DNA from: Parietichytrium sp. I65-24A
Lineage: Eukaryota; Sar; Bigyra; Thraustochytrida; Thraustochytriidae
DNA length: 64,000 nucleotides
Direction of reading: 5' to 3'
Assembly (NCBI GenBank): GCA_012862575.1
Contig: BLSF01000003.1
Span: forward strand, 124,001-188,000
Made by a program: the position numbers and the translations under genes. Shown here piece by piece: positions 43,381-53,583 of the stretch; the first letter of the stretch is position 1; each line of letters opens with the position of its first letter. The notes under the pieces were generated by a model. That model searched no databases and was not told where the DNA came from. It saw only the letters and a list, made by a program, of their open reading frames with translations.

Positions 43381-45507
43381 TTAGGATGGGGTCAACTTGA
43401 GCTGAATTGAGTGGCCGCTGTTGCATCCGACGACGCAAAACTGCTGCAGCGGCATCTTGACCACCCCCTTGTAGGACTCGATTTTGTCACCAAACACAGT
43501 GACTGCGGACGCCCCGACGATGCTGAAGGCGGCTCCCACGGTCACGCGTTGCACAAAGTCATCTCGCCAGAGATAAATACTGACCGGAACGGGACCGCCG
43601 TTGATCGCCACTTGGACGCTCTTGAAGTCGTAGGCCATTTTCAAGAATTGGGTGATTCCTTGAAAATACTTTTTCAAGCCCCCGGGGCCCTGAAACCCTC
43701 GCACGACTTCTGCTCTACCCTCGTTGTGAACAAACTTGAACTTTGGCACTTTGACGCTGTCCGCGGGAATGAACTCGCCGATGGCGCCACTGACCGGTTC
43801 GAAGCTCCATTGAGTGTACAACACCCCTTCCAAAGTTTCCGAGTGCACCAAATAGCAAGCTCCGCGGCGCTCGGCTCCCTCGTTGCCCTTCGTCCGCTGT
43901 AAGCTGCTTTGGAGCTTTTGAAGAGTCTTCTGCTCTCGCGCCTTCTTGCGCAACTTCTTTTTCAGAGCCTTGGAGCGCGCCTTCTGCTCCTCTGCAGTGA
44001 GTTCTTCACTAACAGGTAGAGGAGATGCCTTCTTATCCACGGCCAGGGTGTCTGGGGCGCGTGAAGGCGAGGCTTCTTTCTCTTTTACTTCCTCTTTCGC
44101 ACTCTCCTCCTCGACACCTGGAGCTACAATAATTGCGACTTCGTCGAACTTTGGCCGCGAAGACGGCTTCCGTCTCGGAACGCACGGCTCGACTACAGTC
44201 TCCTCTTGAGTCTCCTCTTGAGTTTCGTTTACAGCGCTAGCAGATTGCTTGCGCGCTGTCTGCACTTCCTGCTCCAGAACGTCCGGGACGTCTTGGGTCC
44301 CTTCGCTCACGGCGCTTCTGGACCCGCTCGAACGTCTCCGAGTCAAGCTCAAACGCTTGCTTAGGCGTTTCAAAAGGTTCTCTTTCGGCTGAGTAGAAGC
44401 TGCTGCTGCAGCTGCTGCAGCTTCGCGCATTCGCTGCAGCTCTTGCTCCGCGGCCCGAGCGCGCTCCTCGGCTTGCAGAGCCTTGTTGCGCAGCTCTTCT
44501 ACTTTATTCTGGTGCTGATCTGACATGATCTTCATCAGCTCCTTTTCACGCTTTCGGAGCTGCTCGGTACGAGCAAGAACGTCGGCGCCTTCCTCCGCTT
44601 TGGCTTGCAGCTCCATCCAGATCTGCAGCTCCTCAAGACCCGCGTTGCTCTGCCGTTTCTTAGACATGTGCGAGCCAGCCCTCATTGGTCGCAAGCTCTT
44701 CGGGCCGGATGCGAGTCCAGTGCGAATGATCTCTGCCTTCTTTCTCTGAGTGCCTGCCTCTTGCTCTCGGCCGATCGACTCGAGGTAATCTCCAAGAGTC
44801 TCGAGGGCATTTGCCACGGTTTCGTGCATCTCTCCGTTGGAAAGAGTCCACATCCTCACCGCTTGGCGCAGAAGCTGCTCTACTCCCTTGTGCTGATCAT
44901 TTTTGATTAGGATTGCGGCGCATCTTTCTAGTAGATGCCCTTGATTCTTCATCTCTTGCATGACATGTTGCACCCAGGCCTCCGCTTCTTCGCCACTCTG
45001 CGCCTTAATCTTGATAGTCTTAGAGCTTGTTACGAGAGAGAATTGGCTCGAGCCACGCCGAGAGTATCGCAGCGTTTCGATATCTACCAAGTTGATGACC
45101 TCCGAGGTCGGTTTCCCAAGCGGCGCTGCGCTAGGCATTGGCGAAAAGTCGTCATCCTCATCTTTACTAATTCTAACACGGCCCTCTTCCAAGCACACAA
45201 ACTTGACGGCCCAGCCAAAGCCCCTCGAACCCTTCACCTTGAGGAAGCCCTCCATTCGGACAGCTCGCCCGCCGGCAAGCAGGATCGCTAGAGGACTGGA
45301 CGGAACAGTGTATACGTCCGAGCCGCTCGTAGATGTGCCCGTGCTCGCAGTACTCAAACGCTTCGGGTTCATGGACTGTCTGTCGCTTAGGCGGCTCTTC
45401 ACTGTCGAACTTGACCCGCGTGCTGGGGGCATCGACGGCCCATTTCTGCTACCCGGCCGCGCCGATATCCGCTTCGCAGCCGACGCTATTGACTGCACGA
45501 TCTCCAT
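43381..45507 (-). CDS. PH-domain protein with helical repeats and coiled coil
   Basis: 708 residues from the ATG at 45507 (MEIVQSIASAAKR); the open frame to 45702 begins only with GTG and includes no domain. Residues about 85-185 are a PH domain (MEGFLKVKG start, FKFVCLEEGR-like strands, INLVDIETLRY, and the closing helix EEAEAWVQHVMQEM), suggesting phosphoinositide or protein binding at membranes. Residues about 190-270 resemble TPR or kinesin-light-chain helices (LLRQAVRMWT, VANALETLGDYLESIGREQE). A coiled coil (about 285-375) ends in a poly-Ala stretch. Basic and acidic disordered regions follow. The last 150 residues (GACYLVHSETLEGVLYTQWS ... HSIQLKLTPS) look like a compact beta-rich domain I cannot name. 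I infer a membrane-associated adaptor. Confidence 0.8.
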   Translation of the reverse strand: MEIVQSIASAAKRISARPGSRNGPSMPPARGSSSTVKSRLSDRQSMNPKRLSTASTGTSTSGSDVYTVPSSPLAILLAGGRAVRMEGFLKVKGSRGFGWAVKFVCLEEGRVRISKDEDDDFSPMPSAAPLGKPTSEVINLVDIETLRYSRRGSSQFSLVTSSKTIKIKAQSGEEAEAWVQHVMQEMKNQGHLLERCAAILIKNDQHKGVEQLLRQAVRMWTLSNGEMHETVANALETLGDYLESIGREQEAGTQRKKAEIIRTGLASGPKSLRPMRAGSHMSKKRQSNAGLEELQIWMELQAKAEEGADVLARTEQLRKREKELMKIMSDQHQNKVEELRNKALQAEERARAAEQELQRMREAAAAAAAASTQPKENLLKRLSKRLSLTRRRSSGSRSAVSEGTQDVPDVLEQEVQTARKQSASAVNETQEETQEETVVEPCVPRRKPSSRPKFDEVAIIVAPGVEEESAKEEVKEKEASPSRAPDTLAVDKKASPLPVSEELTAEEQKARSKALKKKLRKKAREQKTLQKLQSSLQRTKGNEGAERRGACYLVHSETLEGVLYTQWSFEPVSGAIGEFIPADSVKVPKFKFVHNEGRAEVVRGFQGPGGLKKYFQGITQFLKMAYDFKSVQVAINGGPVPVSIYLWRDDFVQRVTVGAAFSIVGASAVTVFGDKIESYKGVVKMPLQQFCVVGCNSGHSIQLKLTPS

Positions 45508-46821
45508 CTCCTTCCAACCTTTCCTTTCGGTCTTCCACACTGCACCAGACAGACACACAGACAGACAAAATACGTGCCAACCAGTCTTGCCGCCAACTCG
45601 GTTCGAGCTTCTCGACTTGCAACTCTGTGCGCAGGCACCCGCCGCTTCTTCGGCCCCTTCCGGTCTTCCAGTCGCACACGAGGCGTGAAGGGAGAATGGC
45701 ACAGACGTGTACTAAGTACCGCTCGGCAAGCCCGTGGCGAAGGTCGAGTGACTTTGCCCCTTGGCAGATCTGTGCAATATGTGGCACTGTGCCACTTTCT
45801 CTCACTTCACGCGCTCGGGCTCGGTCCCTACCTCCCCTTACTACCACGCTCTCCACTCTCTCTATACAAACAACTCGAACTCGCAGGCAGCACTACTGTA
45901 CCGGTCAACGCCACCATCTACCAAGTTGTAAGTTATAAACCAGGAGTTAGAATCATGTGCTCACAGCTCTCACAGTGAAAGAATGCTTCTTGCACCTGGT
46001 CAAGACTCTCACAGACTCTCACTGGCGCAAGAGTTAATGAGAGTGCAAGTGCGAGTTGAATGCCAATGTAGTTTGAAGTAATCAGTCTACAGCCCGAGTG
46101 CCACGGGAACTTTTCCCTCACAGCAGCCGGCAAACCCAATTTCTTTTCTTTCTTTCTTGTTGTTGTTAGAACGCATGCATACATGAGTTGCTTCAACTTT
46201 TGGTCATAAAACTGGAAATTACGAAAGCCAAGGCAAGCCTGCCTTTGTCAATCGATCGAATATCCACTGACTGGCCGTGCGTTGTGCTGTGCTGTGTGCT
46301 GTATGCTTGTGCGCTGCGTGTGTGTGTCTCTTGATCCTGATCTTGCTGTGCAATTAGTGCAGCTTCAAGTTGGCCCGTGTCACACGAAGTAACTAACTGC
46401 ACAGCCTAGCGGCCGCTGAACGGCTGCTATCAACAAAGCTTCACGAGATCTGGCTATGGCGCGGGACTAGTAGCTAGCCGAGGCGTGTCTCGTTTCCTTC
46501 CTCGGGAAGGGTAGTGCACACTAGGAGAAGTGGAAAGCGAAGGCAGATTGTTGGCTCGACAAGCCCGGCCTCCCCCCTTCGCTTGCCCGGCAAGTTGCAA
46601 GGGAGTTCCGTGGGAGAGGGGGCTTTGACTTGCAATTCTCAGCTGCACCATCGATGTCTCTCTATTTCGGATACTCGGGTTTCAGTTGTTTTCTAGGCTC
46701 GGTTTCTTTACCTTCCCTCCTCATTTCTTTCTTTCCTTCCTTACTCTCACGCTGTCCTGGGGGTCGGCTTGTACCACGATTCAGGCGCATGTCTCTACAT
46801 GTGTGAACACTAACTCAAGCT

Positions 46822-47428
46822 ATGCCTGCCGAAGAAACCTCGCCGGAACCTGATTTCGCAGGATTGGTTGAACGAGGTGAAAGGCGGAAGTGTACAGTAA
46901 GTCACTCCATCGTGCATCGTGTGCGAGAGATTGCGCCTTTATTGCGCCACGACCACACGCACGCCCCTAGCTCGGCCCTACGCGCTGTGTTTCGGAACGA
47001 ATGACCAGCTACGAAGGAGGGGGGAAGGAGGAGGAGGAGGCGGAGGAGGAGGAGGGGTCACGACTTTGGTGGCGGTCACGAATTGACGCCTTCTAGTGGC
47101 TTTCCCAGTTTCCTTTGTCCAAAAAGCCCAAGCCATCTGTGTTGTGCACGACCAGCGTCGAGTACGTCACATGTCAATTTCTCTCTTTCCCCCGCACCCT
47201 TTCAAACATCTCACCAGCCGCGCTAGAACACGGGCTTGGGAACGCCTAGGTCAACGGGGTCTCGAACCCCGTTTCGCAAAGCCCAAGCCTCGTTCCCTTG
47301 CCTCTTCAGCGAACACGGTCGAAACTGGGCTTTCCACATTCTCTCCAAAGTCAAAATCCAGATCAGAATTCAGAATTCAGAATTCAGAAAATTTTGATAA
47401 ATTGCTTTATTTTCCATTTTCCACGTAG
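46822..47428 (+). CDS. Possible spliced small gene, unrecognised
   Basis: Weak candidate. An ATG at 46822 opens 25 codons (MPAEETSPEPDFAGLVERGE ...) that run exactly into a consensus GTAAGT donor at 46897. A pyrimidine-rich acceptor ending CCCAG at about 47110 restores frame with FPLSKKPKPSVLCTTSVE. From there the frame either stops at about 47249 (about 71 residues in all) or, if a 56-nt intron from a GTACGT donor is removed, continues through RARTRAWERLGQRGLEPRF to a stop at 47428. The first donor and the protein-like composition are the only evidence; no family is recognised. Confidence 0.25.
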
Positions 47429-47656
47429 CGCCAAAAGATTTGCAATTGCCTGACCTTTCGTGCACACTCTTGCCTTACCGTTTACGCTGACCCACGGGTA
47501 ACCCTTCCCAGGTTTAGTCACTCTCGTAGCCACGCTGCTATGGCCGAAAGAGGGCAAAAGTGTTGCGCGCGCACAATTCACAAGTTCAGTAACGTCTAAG
47601 GAGCTATTATTGGTGCTGAGTAATGGCGGAGTGTATTATTGGTTCAAATGATGTAG

Positions 47657-48074
47657 AGTCTTAGTCGATCTGGAGAGGTGGAAGGAAAAGAGCGACAAGC
47701 AGGCTTACAGTGCTATAGTTGGAGCGAGACTTGTCCCGCCAGATTCCTTCCTATCTATCCTCCTTGTCGAGACGGTTCTGGCAATACTCACAGTCAGACA
47801 GTACCTAAGCGAATGGGACAAGATTCTCAGCTCGAATATAGCCGAGACATGCATGGAGTCATGCTGTCTTGTCGCAAGGTGGAAATTCGAAGCGGTCAGA
47901 TTGAGCAGTTTGATCCTCCACGTCGCTACAATGGATGATGCCATGGTGCCATTCTCTTTTATCGCACTTTTCTCTGGATTTGATACAGTTGAGAGCCCTA
48001 TGAAACAGCTTAATGGCGTTGCAAATGTGCGAGGCATGTTCCTTTTTCCTCTTGACTACGTACTTCCATAACAC
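47657..48074 (+). pseudogene. Open frame of unknown origin, possibly gag-like remnant
   Basis: About 138 codons are open in one frame without a clear start. A stretch near its beginning (ERWKEKSDKQAYSAIV) loosely recalls copia Gag (UBN2) proteins, and a hydrophobic middle (FLSILLVETVLAILTV) follows. The resemblance is too weak for a firm call. It could equally be chance or a lineage-specific gene. Confidence 0.15.
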
Positions 48075-48277
48075 CCTAACAACGAAAACGTTGAGACTTC
48101 CTATAGATGTGAAAATGTTTCCCAGAAAAGTCGAAAACTTGACTGCTCAGGATTGAACCGTTCGAAAGTATTTTTTTAAGGAAATGAGCACTAGGTATAG
48201 GGCTCCGAAGAATGAAAACATATCCTTCCTCAAATTGTCAGTCAGTCAAGAGATGTCGCGGCGAACTGGAGAGGAAA

Positions 48278-50056
48278 TTACACCCGCCCGACCCACTGCG
48301 GAACTTGCATGAGACGCATAACGCTTCCCTGAGAATGCACAGCGACTGCACGCTCGCCTTCTTTGGCAATTCCCCACTTGTGCGCGTACTTGATTCCGGT
48401 GCTGATCGCTTCTTGGACATCCATGCCCTTCGGGATTGCTAACACGCGAATGCCATAGGAGAGGTTCAACTGTCTTGCGACCTCCTGGTTGCTCGTCAAG
48501 CACAGAATGCATGCAGAGGGACGATATTTTGCAGCAATCTTTGCAGAGATCCCGGTCTCGCTATAAATCAACAAAAGCTTGGCTTTCTCTTCCTCAGAAG
48601 CTACCACAGCCGAGTAGATCAAGTTTTCACACAATGGCTTGGTCTTTTGAAACTCGGCATCGCTCTCCAAGGCTCTCCTGATTGCTTCTGTGCCTTGGCG
48701 GCTATCTACAGAGTACTCGGCTGTTTGGCAAATTTTGCTCATGGTCTCCACGGTGAGGGAGGGATAGAGCCCATTGGCGGTTTCACCCGACAACATCACC
48801 GAGTCACACCCATCCAGCACTGCGTTTGCAACGTCTGCGCACTCTGCTCGTGTTGGCCGGGGAGTTCGAGTCATGGAGTCGAGCATTTGGGTTGCGCAAA
48901 TCACTGGCTTCCCCTTAATCTTGGCTTTTGAGACGATGAGCTTCTGGGCCAAGAATACGTTTTCTTGAGGAATCTCGATCCCCAAGTCACCCCGAGCCAC
49001 CATCACACCGTCTGAAGCATCGATGATCTCATCAATGTTTCGCAGCCCCTCGCTATTTTCGATTTTGGAGATAATGTTGATACCAGGCCCGACAAGCCGG
49101 CGAATTTCTTCAACGTGCTCGCGCTTGCGAACAAATGAAGCAAAAATAAAGTCCACGTTCTGCTTGCGAGCAAACTGCAAGTCTTCGATGTCTTTCTTGG
49201 ACACAGCAGGCAGGTCCAAGTCTACGTTGGGGATATTAACACCCTTTCTGGACCCTATTGTTGCCGAGTTGCTCGCGACACACTCAACGATATCCGACCC
49301 ATCCTCGTCCTTCGAGAAGCCGGTCACTTCCAAGCACAACAAGCCGTCGTCGATGAAAATTTGTGAGCCAATCTTGACTGTTGTGCGGAGAGACTCGTAG
49401 TCGACGAAGAAAAGCTTCTCGCTCATCCGAGTTCGCCACTTTGGGTTCACAGTCAAGTGAATTTTTGCCTTGCTCACGATTGCGATTGGCCCCTTCACTT
49501 CGAAGTCTCCGAGACGGATCTCTGGCCCTTTGGTGTCCAGTGCTACACCGCACGAGACATTGACTTGGTCCAACAAAGGGGTTTGCTGCTGATCGCGCAC
49601 TGAGACGCACTCTCTGAAGGTCTTAATAACGCGCTCATACAGCTGATGATCGCCCTGTTTGTATGTTTTGACAAATTTGTTGAGTACGCTGTCAGTTTAG
49701 CTATTTGACCCCTTCGGAACGGCGCAGACAAGAGGCAACTTACGTGGCTGCAATTTATACGCATAACGTTCATCCCCGACTTGAGGAGTGAAGAGATTCC
49801 CGGCTCGTCCCATGTGGCCGGGCCAACCGTGCACACAATCTTGGTGCGTCTGTACTTGGCGAGGTTTGGTTTCAAGGGGCTCTACACCAACCGACAAAGT
49901 TCCAGCACATTGATACCTTGCACGTCAGCAAACATCTTCTCCACTTTTTGCCTCTCACATCCGGCAGAAGGTGCCTCACGAACAACTTACCAAGGTAAGG
50001 ACCTTCTCCACCGAAGTCGTAGACACTTTCCGTGCCAGCCATCCCGCGCGCCTCAT
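48278..50056 (-). CDS. PYK: Pyruvate kinase
   Basis: Last step of glycolysis, PEP plus ADP to pyruvate plus ATP. Three exons on the minus strand: 50056-49991, 49881-49744 and 49654-48278 (introns of 109 and 89 nt, GTAAGT donors), 526 residues. Exon 2 gives RRTKIVCTVGPATWD and GMNVMRINCSH, joined to GDHQLYERVIKTFRE of exon 3, a perfect family match across the splice. Exon 1 is needed because an in-frame TAG, which is the acceptor itself, sits directly before exon 2. It supplies MRRAGWLARKV ... VEKVLTL, joined to SPLKPN. In-frame ATGs at 50074 and 50092 could lengthen it by 6 or 12 residues. Key motifs are DTKGPEIR, the active-site ISKIENSEG and MVARGDLGIEIP, and RPTRAECADVANAVLDG. Probably cytosolic. 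Confidence 0.93.
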
Positions 50057-51819
50057 CCCCCCAGTGCTGCTCATCGTTGTCGTCGCCAGCATTTCCCGCC
50101 AAACCCGTCTCACCCACCCGCTTCTCCCAGCGCAGTGTCTCTCGGCACTCCGCTCTTCCGTTCGCCGTTCGCCGTTCCTGCCTCTTGCAGACCAAAACGG
50201 GATATCAGCAGAGCTCCAAGCGCGACCCTAACCTGACACCGACCTGGCCGGCCTGTCTCAGGACCTTGAAATCAGAACCCCGACAAGCTAAAGCTAAACG
50301 CTGCAAGTCAGTTGCTTCACTGTTTGACTGTTTGTTTGTTTGTTTGTTTGTTTGATTGCATTGCAGATGTTGCATCCAACCCTTCTCCTTGCACAGAGGC
50401 AACGTAGCCGCTACCGACTCGAGTACTGTGCCAGTACCGATAAGCTCGTTCACCATGCTTCACGCTGCAGTAACCGGCACCGTAGAGACTGCGGGCGACC
50501 GTGGATGCTAGCGTTGCGGCTGGTTGCAGAGGAGCAGGGGCCAGTTGTTCGTGCTGTTCTTTTGTACTATGGTAGTATGCGACGGTCACCTCCCGCACAT
50601 GTGACACATGTGACGCACCTTTTCCACCCTGATACCATCGTCGCACATCTTTGCCAACGAGGCCAACGAGGTCGGCGAAGGGGTTGTCTTGTCGAGGTGG
50701 AGCAGATTGACAACCGTCTCGAACATGGCCAACTTGACCTTGGATTTTCCTTTTCCCTTTTCCCTTTTGCCTTTTGCTTGCTTGCTGCTTTTTGCTACTT
50801 GCCCATGGGCGCTATGGGCGCTATGGGCACCGTGTGTGGTTGGTTGGCTGGCTAGCGATGCACTACGTCTCCGCTGCAGTAAACCTGGCAAAGCAAACCT
50901 GCTCGATGACGTCGCTGCTGTCCGCCTGCTGCGGTTGCAATCGACACGATCACGATGTTGACTGACCGATTGACCGATTGCTGATTGACTGTGACTGACT
51001 GACTGACAGGGAGGAAAACTCGAAGGTCTGTCTGTCAAAGGCCGTCGCGCAAATGGACTCGCTGTACCCGGTGCACATCGCCAGCATGGTGAAGAGATGG
51101 TCTGGTACTTGTACGCGCGTGTCTCTCACGCAAAATTGCGAGAGCGGTACTGGCACTCGTGTGTTCTCAGAGACTTTTCTTTCCGTTCGTGTTCAGGTTT
51201 GTGAAACGAACGCATCTCACTTGCTCGCACATTGCGCCTGACTGTGAATCTGACAGCAAAGAAGAAATGGAGGGAGACAAGAGAAGTTTCTCTTACCGGT
51301 GGGTACTCGAGTACCGGGTATCTGATAAGTGTAGCAGAACAGGCAGAACGAAACAAATTGAAAAAAGTGCAGTGCAGTGTACGTACCGATACGTGTACAC
51401 CCGCAGCAGGCACCATCGATGCAGTAAATTACCGGTACCCACAGTCAGTACTGTGCACGCAAATACTCTGCTCTGCAAGCCCAGTGAGGTCTAATTTGTA
51501 GGCGATGTGGTGTGCTGCCCGTCGCATCCCGTCGCTTTCGCTCTCATGATGTCGCCGTGGCGGCAGTCAACTGAGCACTGGATGAATTAGCGCAAGTTCT
51601 GACAGTGATTTTTTTTAATAGTGAAATTCTGAATTCCGGTTTTGCACGTTCCTGGCTTTTGGGACCCTTAGTCCACTTGCCAAGACGCGGTAGTGCAAGA
51701 GTGCGCCTCGATGAGAAAGAGGGTTCTGGCGGTGCACTTGGCAAGCCTGTGGAAGAACGGTATCGGAGGGGAGACTGGCGTGACGGGCACGTTGGCGGAA
51801 ACAGCTGCGAAAGTTCGTG
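50057..51819. other. 1.8 kb intergenic with possible unassigned exons
   Basis: Lies between pyruvate kinase (-) and the first SNF1 kinase (+). A TTTG tract at 50333-50356 ends in an acceptor-like TTGCAG. A short run with coding-like codon use follows an acceptor-like GACTGACAG at about 51008 (EENSKVCLSKAVAQMDSLYP). On the minus strand, segments near 50690 and 50400 also look protein-like. I could not assemble any of these into a gene. Confidence 0.35.
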
Positions 51820-53583
51820 ATGTCGTCTCCTTCGCGGACGAGGAGCAAGATGCGAATGCGGATTGGAAAGTATTTGCTGGGGAGGACACTGGGTATTGGT
51901 GCGTTTGGCAAGGTAAAACTTGCAGAACATGAGCTCACTGGTCAGCTGGTGGCCATCAAGGTCTTCAACAAAGCAAGAGTTCGCGCGCAAAACATGGAAG
52001 AAAAGGTTCACAGAGAAATTCAGATTCTGAAGATGTTTGTGCATCCTCACGTTGTTCGTCTGTACGAGGTGATCGAAACGCCTACAGATATTTTTCTTGT
52101 CATGGAGTATGTACCCGGGGGTGACTTGTTCGATTTCATCGTGTCCAGGCAGCGTCTATGCGTTGATGAAGCCAGGCATATTTTCCAACAAATCGTCTCG
52201 GGGGTGGCCTACTGTCACAGCCTTGATGTTGTGCACAGAGATCTTAAGCCTGAGAACGTGCTCTTCGGCACGGACCGCAATATTAAAGTGGCTGACTTTG
52301 GTCTCTCAAACGTTTTGCGGGACGGCGAGTTCCTTCGCACAAATTGCGGGTCTCCGAACTACGCCGCCCCCGAGGTTGTGTCCGCAAACCTGTACGCTGG
52401 GCCAGAAGTCGACGTCTGGAGTTGCGGGGTGATTCTCTATGCGCTTCTTTGCAACTTTCTCCCGTTTGACGAAGACTCCATGCCTGCTCTCTTTCGTAAA
52501 ATCAGAAGCGGACAATACACCCTCCCTTCTTTTCTGGACGACGCTAGCCGAGATCTGATCGTGCGCATGCTGGTCGTGGACCCGACCCAACGAATCAAAT
52601 TTGAGGAGGTTCGAAATCACCCTTTCTTCCTCAAAGCGTTACCAACCTATTTGGCCCTTCCGATTACGCAGCAGACGATCGCATCGAGTGTTGGAGATGA
52701 CATTGAGGAGGCTTGTGTGAAGGATATCCTATGCTTGAATCATCCTTTCATCAAAAACAATGGAAGACTCGGAGTTCTTGCGGCGATACGCTCCGAGCGC
52801 CAGACGTTCATCAAGGTCATCTACCACCAATACCTCGATAAAAGGAAGGCTGAACTACAGGTCGCCAAACAATGCGCGCCAGCAAAGCAACTGGTCTTTG
52901 AGAACCGGGAAGAAGGACAGCACAATCCATTTTCACCTGTTCTGTGTGCTCCAAGCTCTGCCCCTGCTTCCGAATTCCGCTCTGGAATTATGCCTTCCTA
53001 TTTGGACTCGCCCTCACTCACATCTCCATCGCAAGCAAAGGGTTCTCAGCAAAAGTCTTTCTCTGCCGGAGCAAGCACCACCCGGCCGAGTATAAACTCG
53101 GACTTTTGGCACGCGCGCTCTGGGCCCCGCTTACCAACAAAAAATTCAAGAAAGGATTCTTTAGAACACCGAGCGCGGCCAGCAAACCGTATGAGAAAAT
53201 GGTTCGTGGGGATTCAGTCGAGAAAAGACTCCGAAGTGGTCATGGGAGAAGTGTTTCGGGCTCTCAAAACCTTACGTTCACAGTGGTATTTTGCGCCAAG
53301 CAATCCTTATCGCGTGACCTTAAGGTGGCGGCCGTCATGTGTTGCGCCAATTGATGATGATATTCCCGACAAATGGGTGTACATGGCACTGCAACTCTAC
53401 AAAGTCCAAGATTCCATTTATCTGCTCGACTTTCAGCGAGTCGGAGGGTTGAGCGACTCGTTTTCATTCATGCGCCTGAGCTCTCTACTAATCAGTGCAC
53501 TTAAAGCTACGTCCAAAGCAGCTAACACATCAGCCGGGATTCTTGCGGCTGTGCAAAAGCAGAAGCCTCCACATCCCCGGTGA
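51820..53583 (+). CDS. SNF1: SNF1/AMPK alpha-type protein kinase, paralogue 1
   Basis: Catalytic subunit of the SNF1/AMPK energy-sensing kinase, 587 residues from the ATG at 51820. Kinase domain: GIGAFGKV loop (25-32), K47, catalytic D141 in HRDLKPEN, DFG D159, and activation-loop FLRTNCGSPNYAAPEV with phospho-site T174. Animal and plant AMPK alpha read RTSC here, so the residue after T is N instead of S. A UBA/AID-like helical region follows (about 290-350, VKDILCLNHPFIK). The Ser/Pro-rich linker is poorly conserved. The C-terminal alpha-CTD, which binds beta and gamma subunits, is clear: WFVGIQSRKDSEVVMGEVF, RALKTLRSQW and LQLYKVQDSIYLLDFQRVGG. A second, better conserved copy follows 1.3 kb downstream on the same strand. 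Confidence 0.93.
   Translation: MSSPSRTRSKMRMRIGKYLLGRTLGIGAFGKVKLAEHELTGQLVAIKVFNKARVRAQNMEEKVHREIQILKMFVHPHVVRLYEVIETPTDIFLVMEYVPGGDLFDFIVSRQRLCVDEARHIFQQIVSGVAYCHSLDVVHRDLKPENVLFGTDRNIKVADFGLSNVLRDGEFLRTNCGSPNYAAPEVVSANLYAGPEVDVWSCGVILYALLCNFLPFDEDSMPALFRKIRSGQYTLPSFLDDASRDLIVRMLVVDPTQRIKFEEVRNHPFFLKALPTYLALPITQQTIASSVGDDIEEACVKDILCLNHPFIKNNGRLGVLAAIRSERQTFIKVIYHQYLDKRKAELQVAKQCAPAKQLVFENREEGQHNPFSPVLCAPSSAPASEFRSGIMPSYLDSPSLTSPSQAKGSQQKSFSAGASTTRPSINSDFWHARSGPRLPTKNSRKDSLEHRARPANRMRKWFVGIQSRKDSEVVMGEVFRALKTLRSQWYFAPSNPYRVTLRWRPSCVAPIDDDIPDKWVYMALQLYKVQDSIYLLDFQRVGGLSDSFSFMRLSSLLISALKATSKAANTSAGILAAVQKQKPPHPR

Larger units (their letters stand above)
45508..48277. other. 2.8 kb intergenic, one weak gene candidate
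   Basis: It begins with the PH-gene promoter and ends with the pyruvate kinase 3' flank. A possible spliced small gene lies at 46822-47428 (separate entry). Positions 47372-47391 repeat AATTCAG. The interval 47657-48074 is one continuous open frame with no recognised similarity (separate entry). Otherwise nothing is seen. Confidence 0.45.

Noticed and set aside
47253-47273. tRNA T-arm-like hairpin
   Set aside because: The loop does not match the TTCRA consensus and no acceptor, D or anticodon arm can be built.
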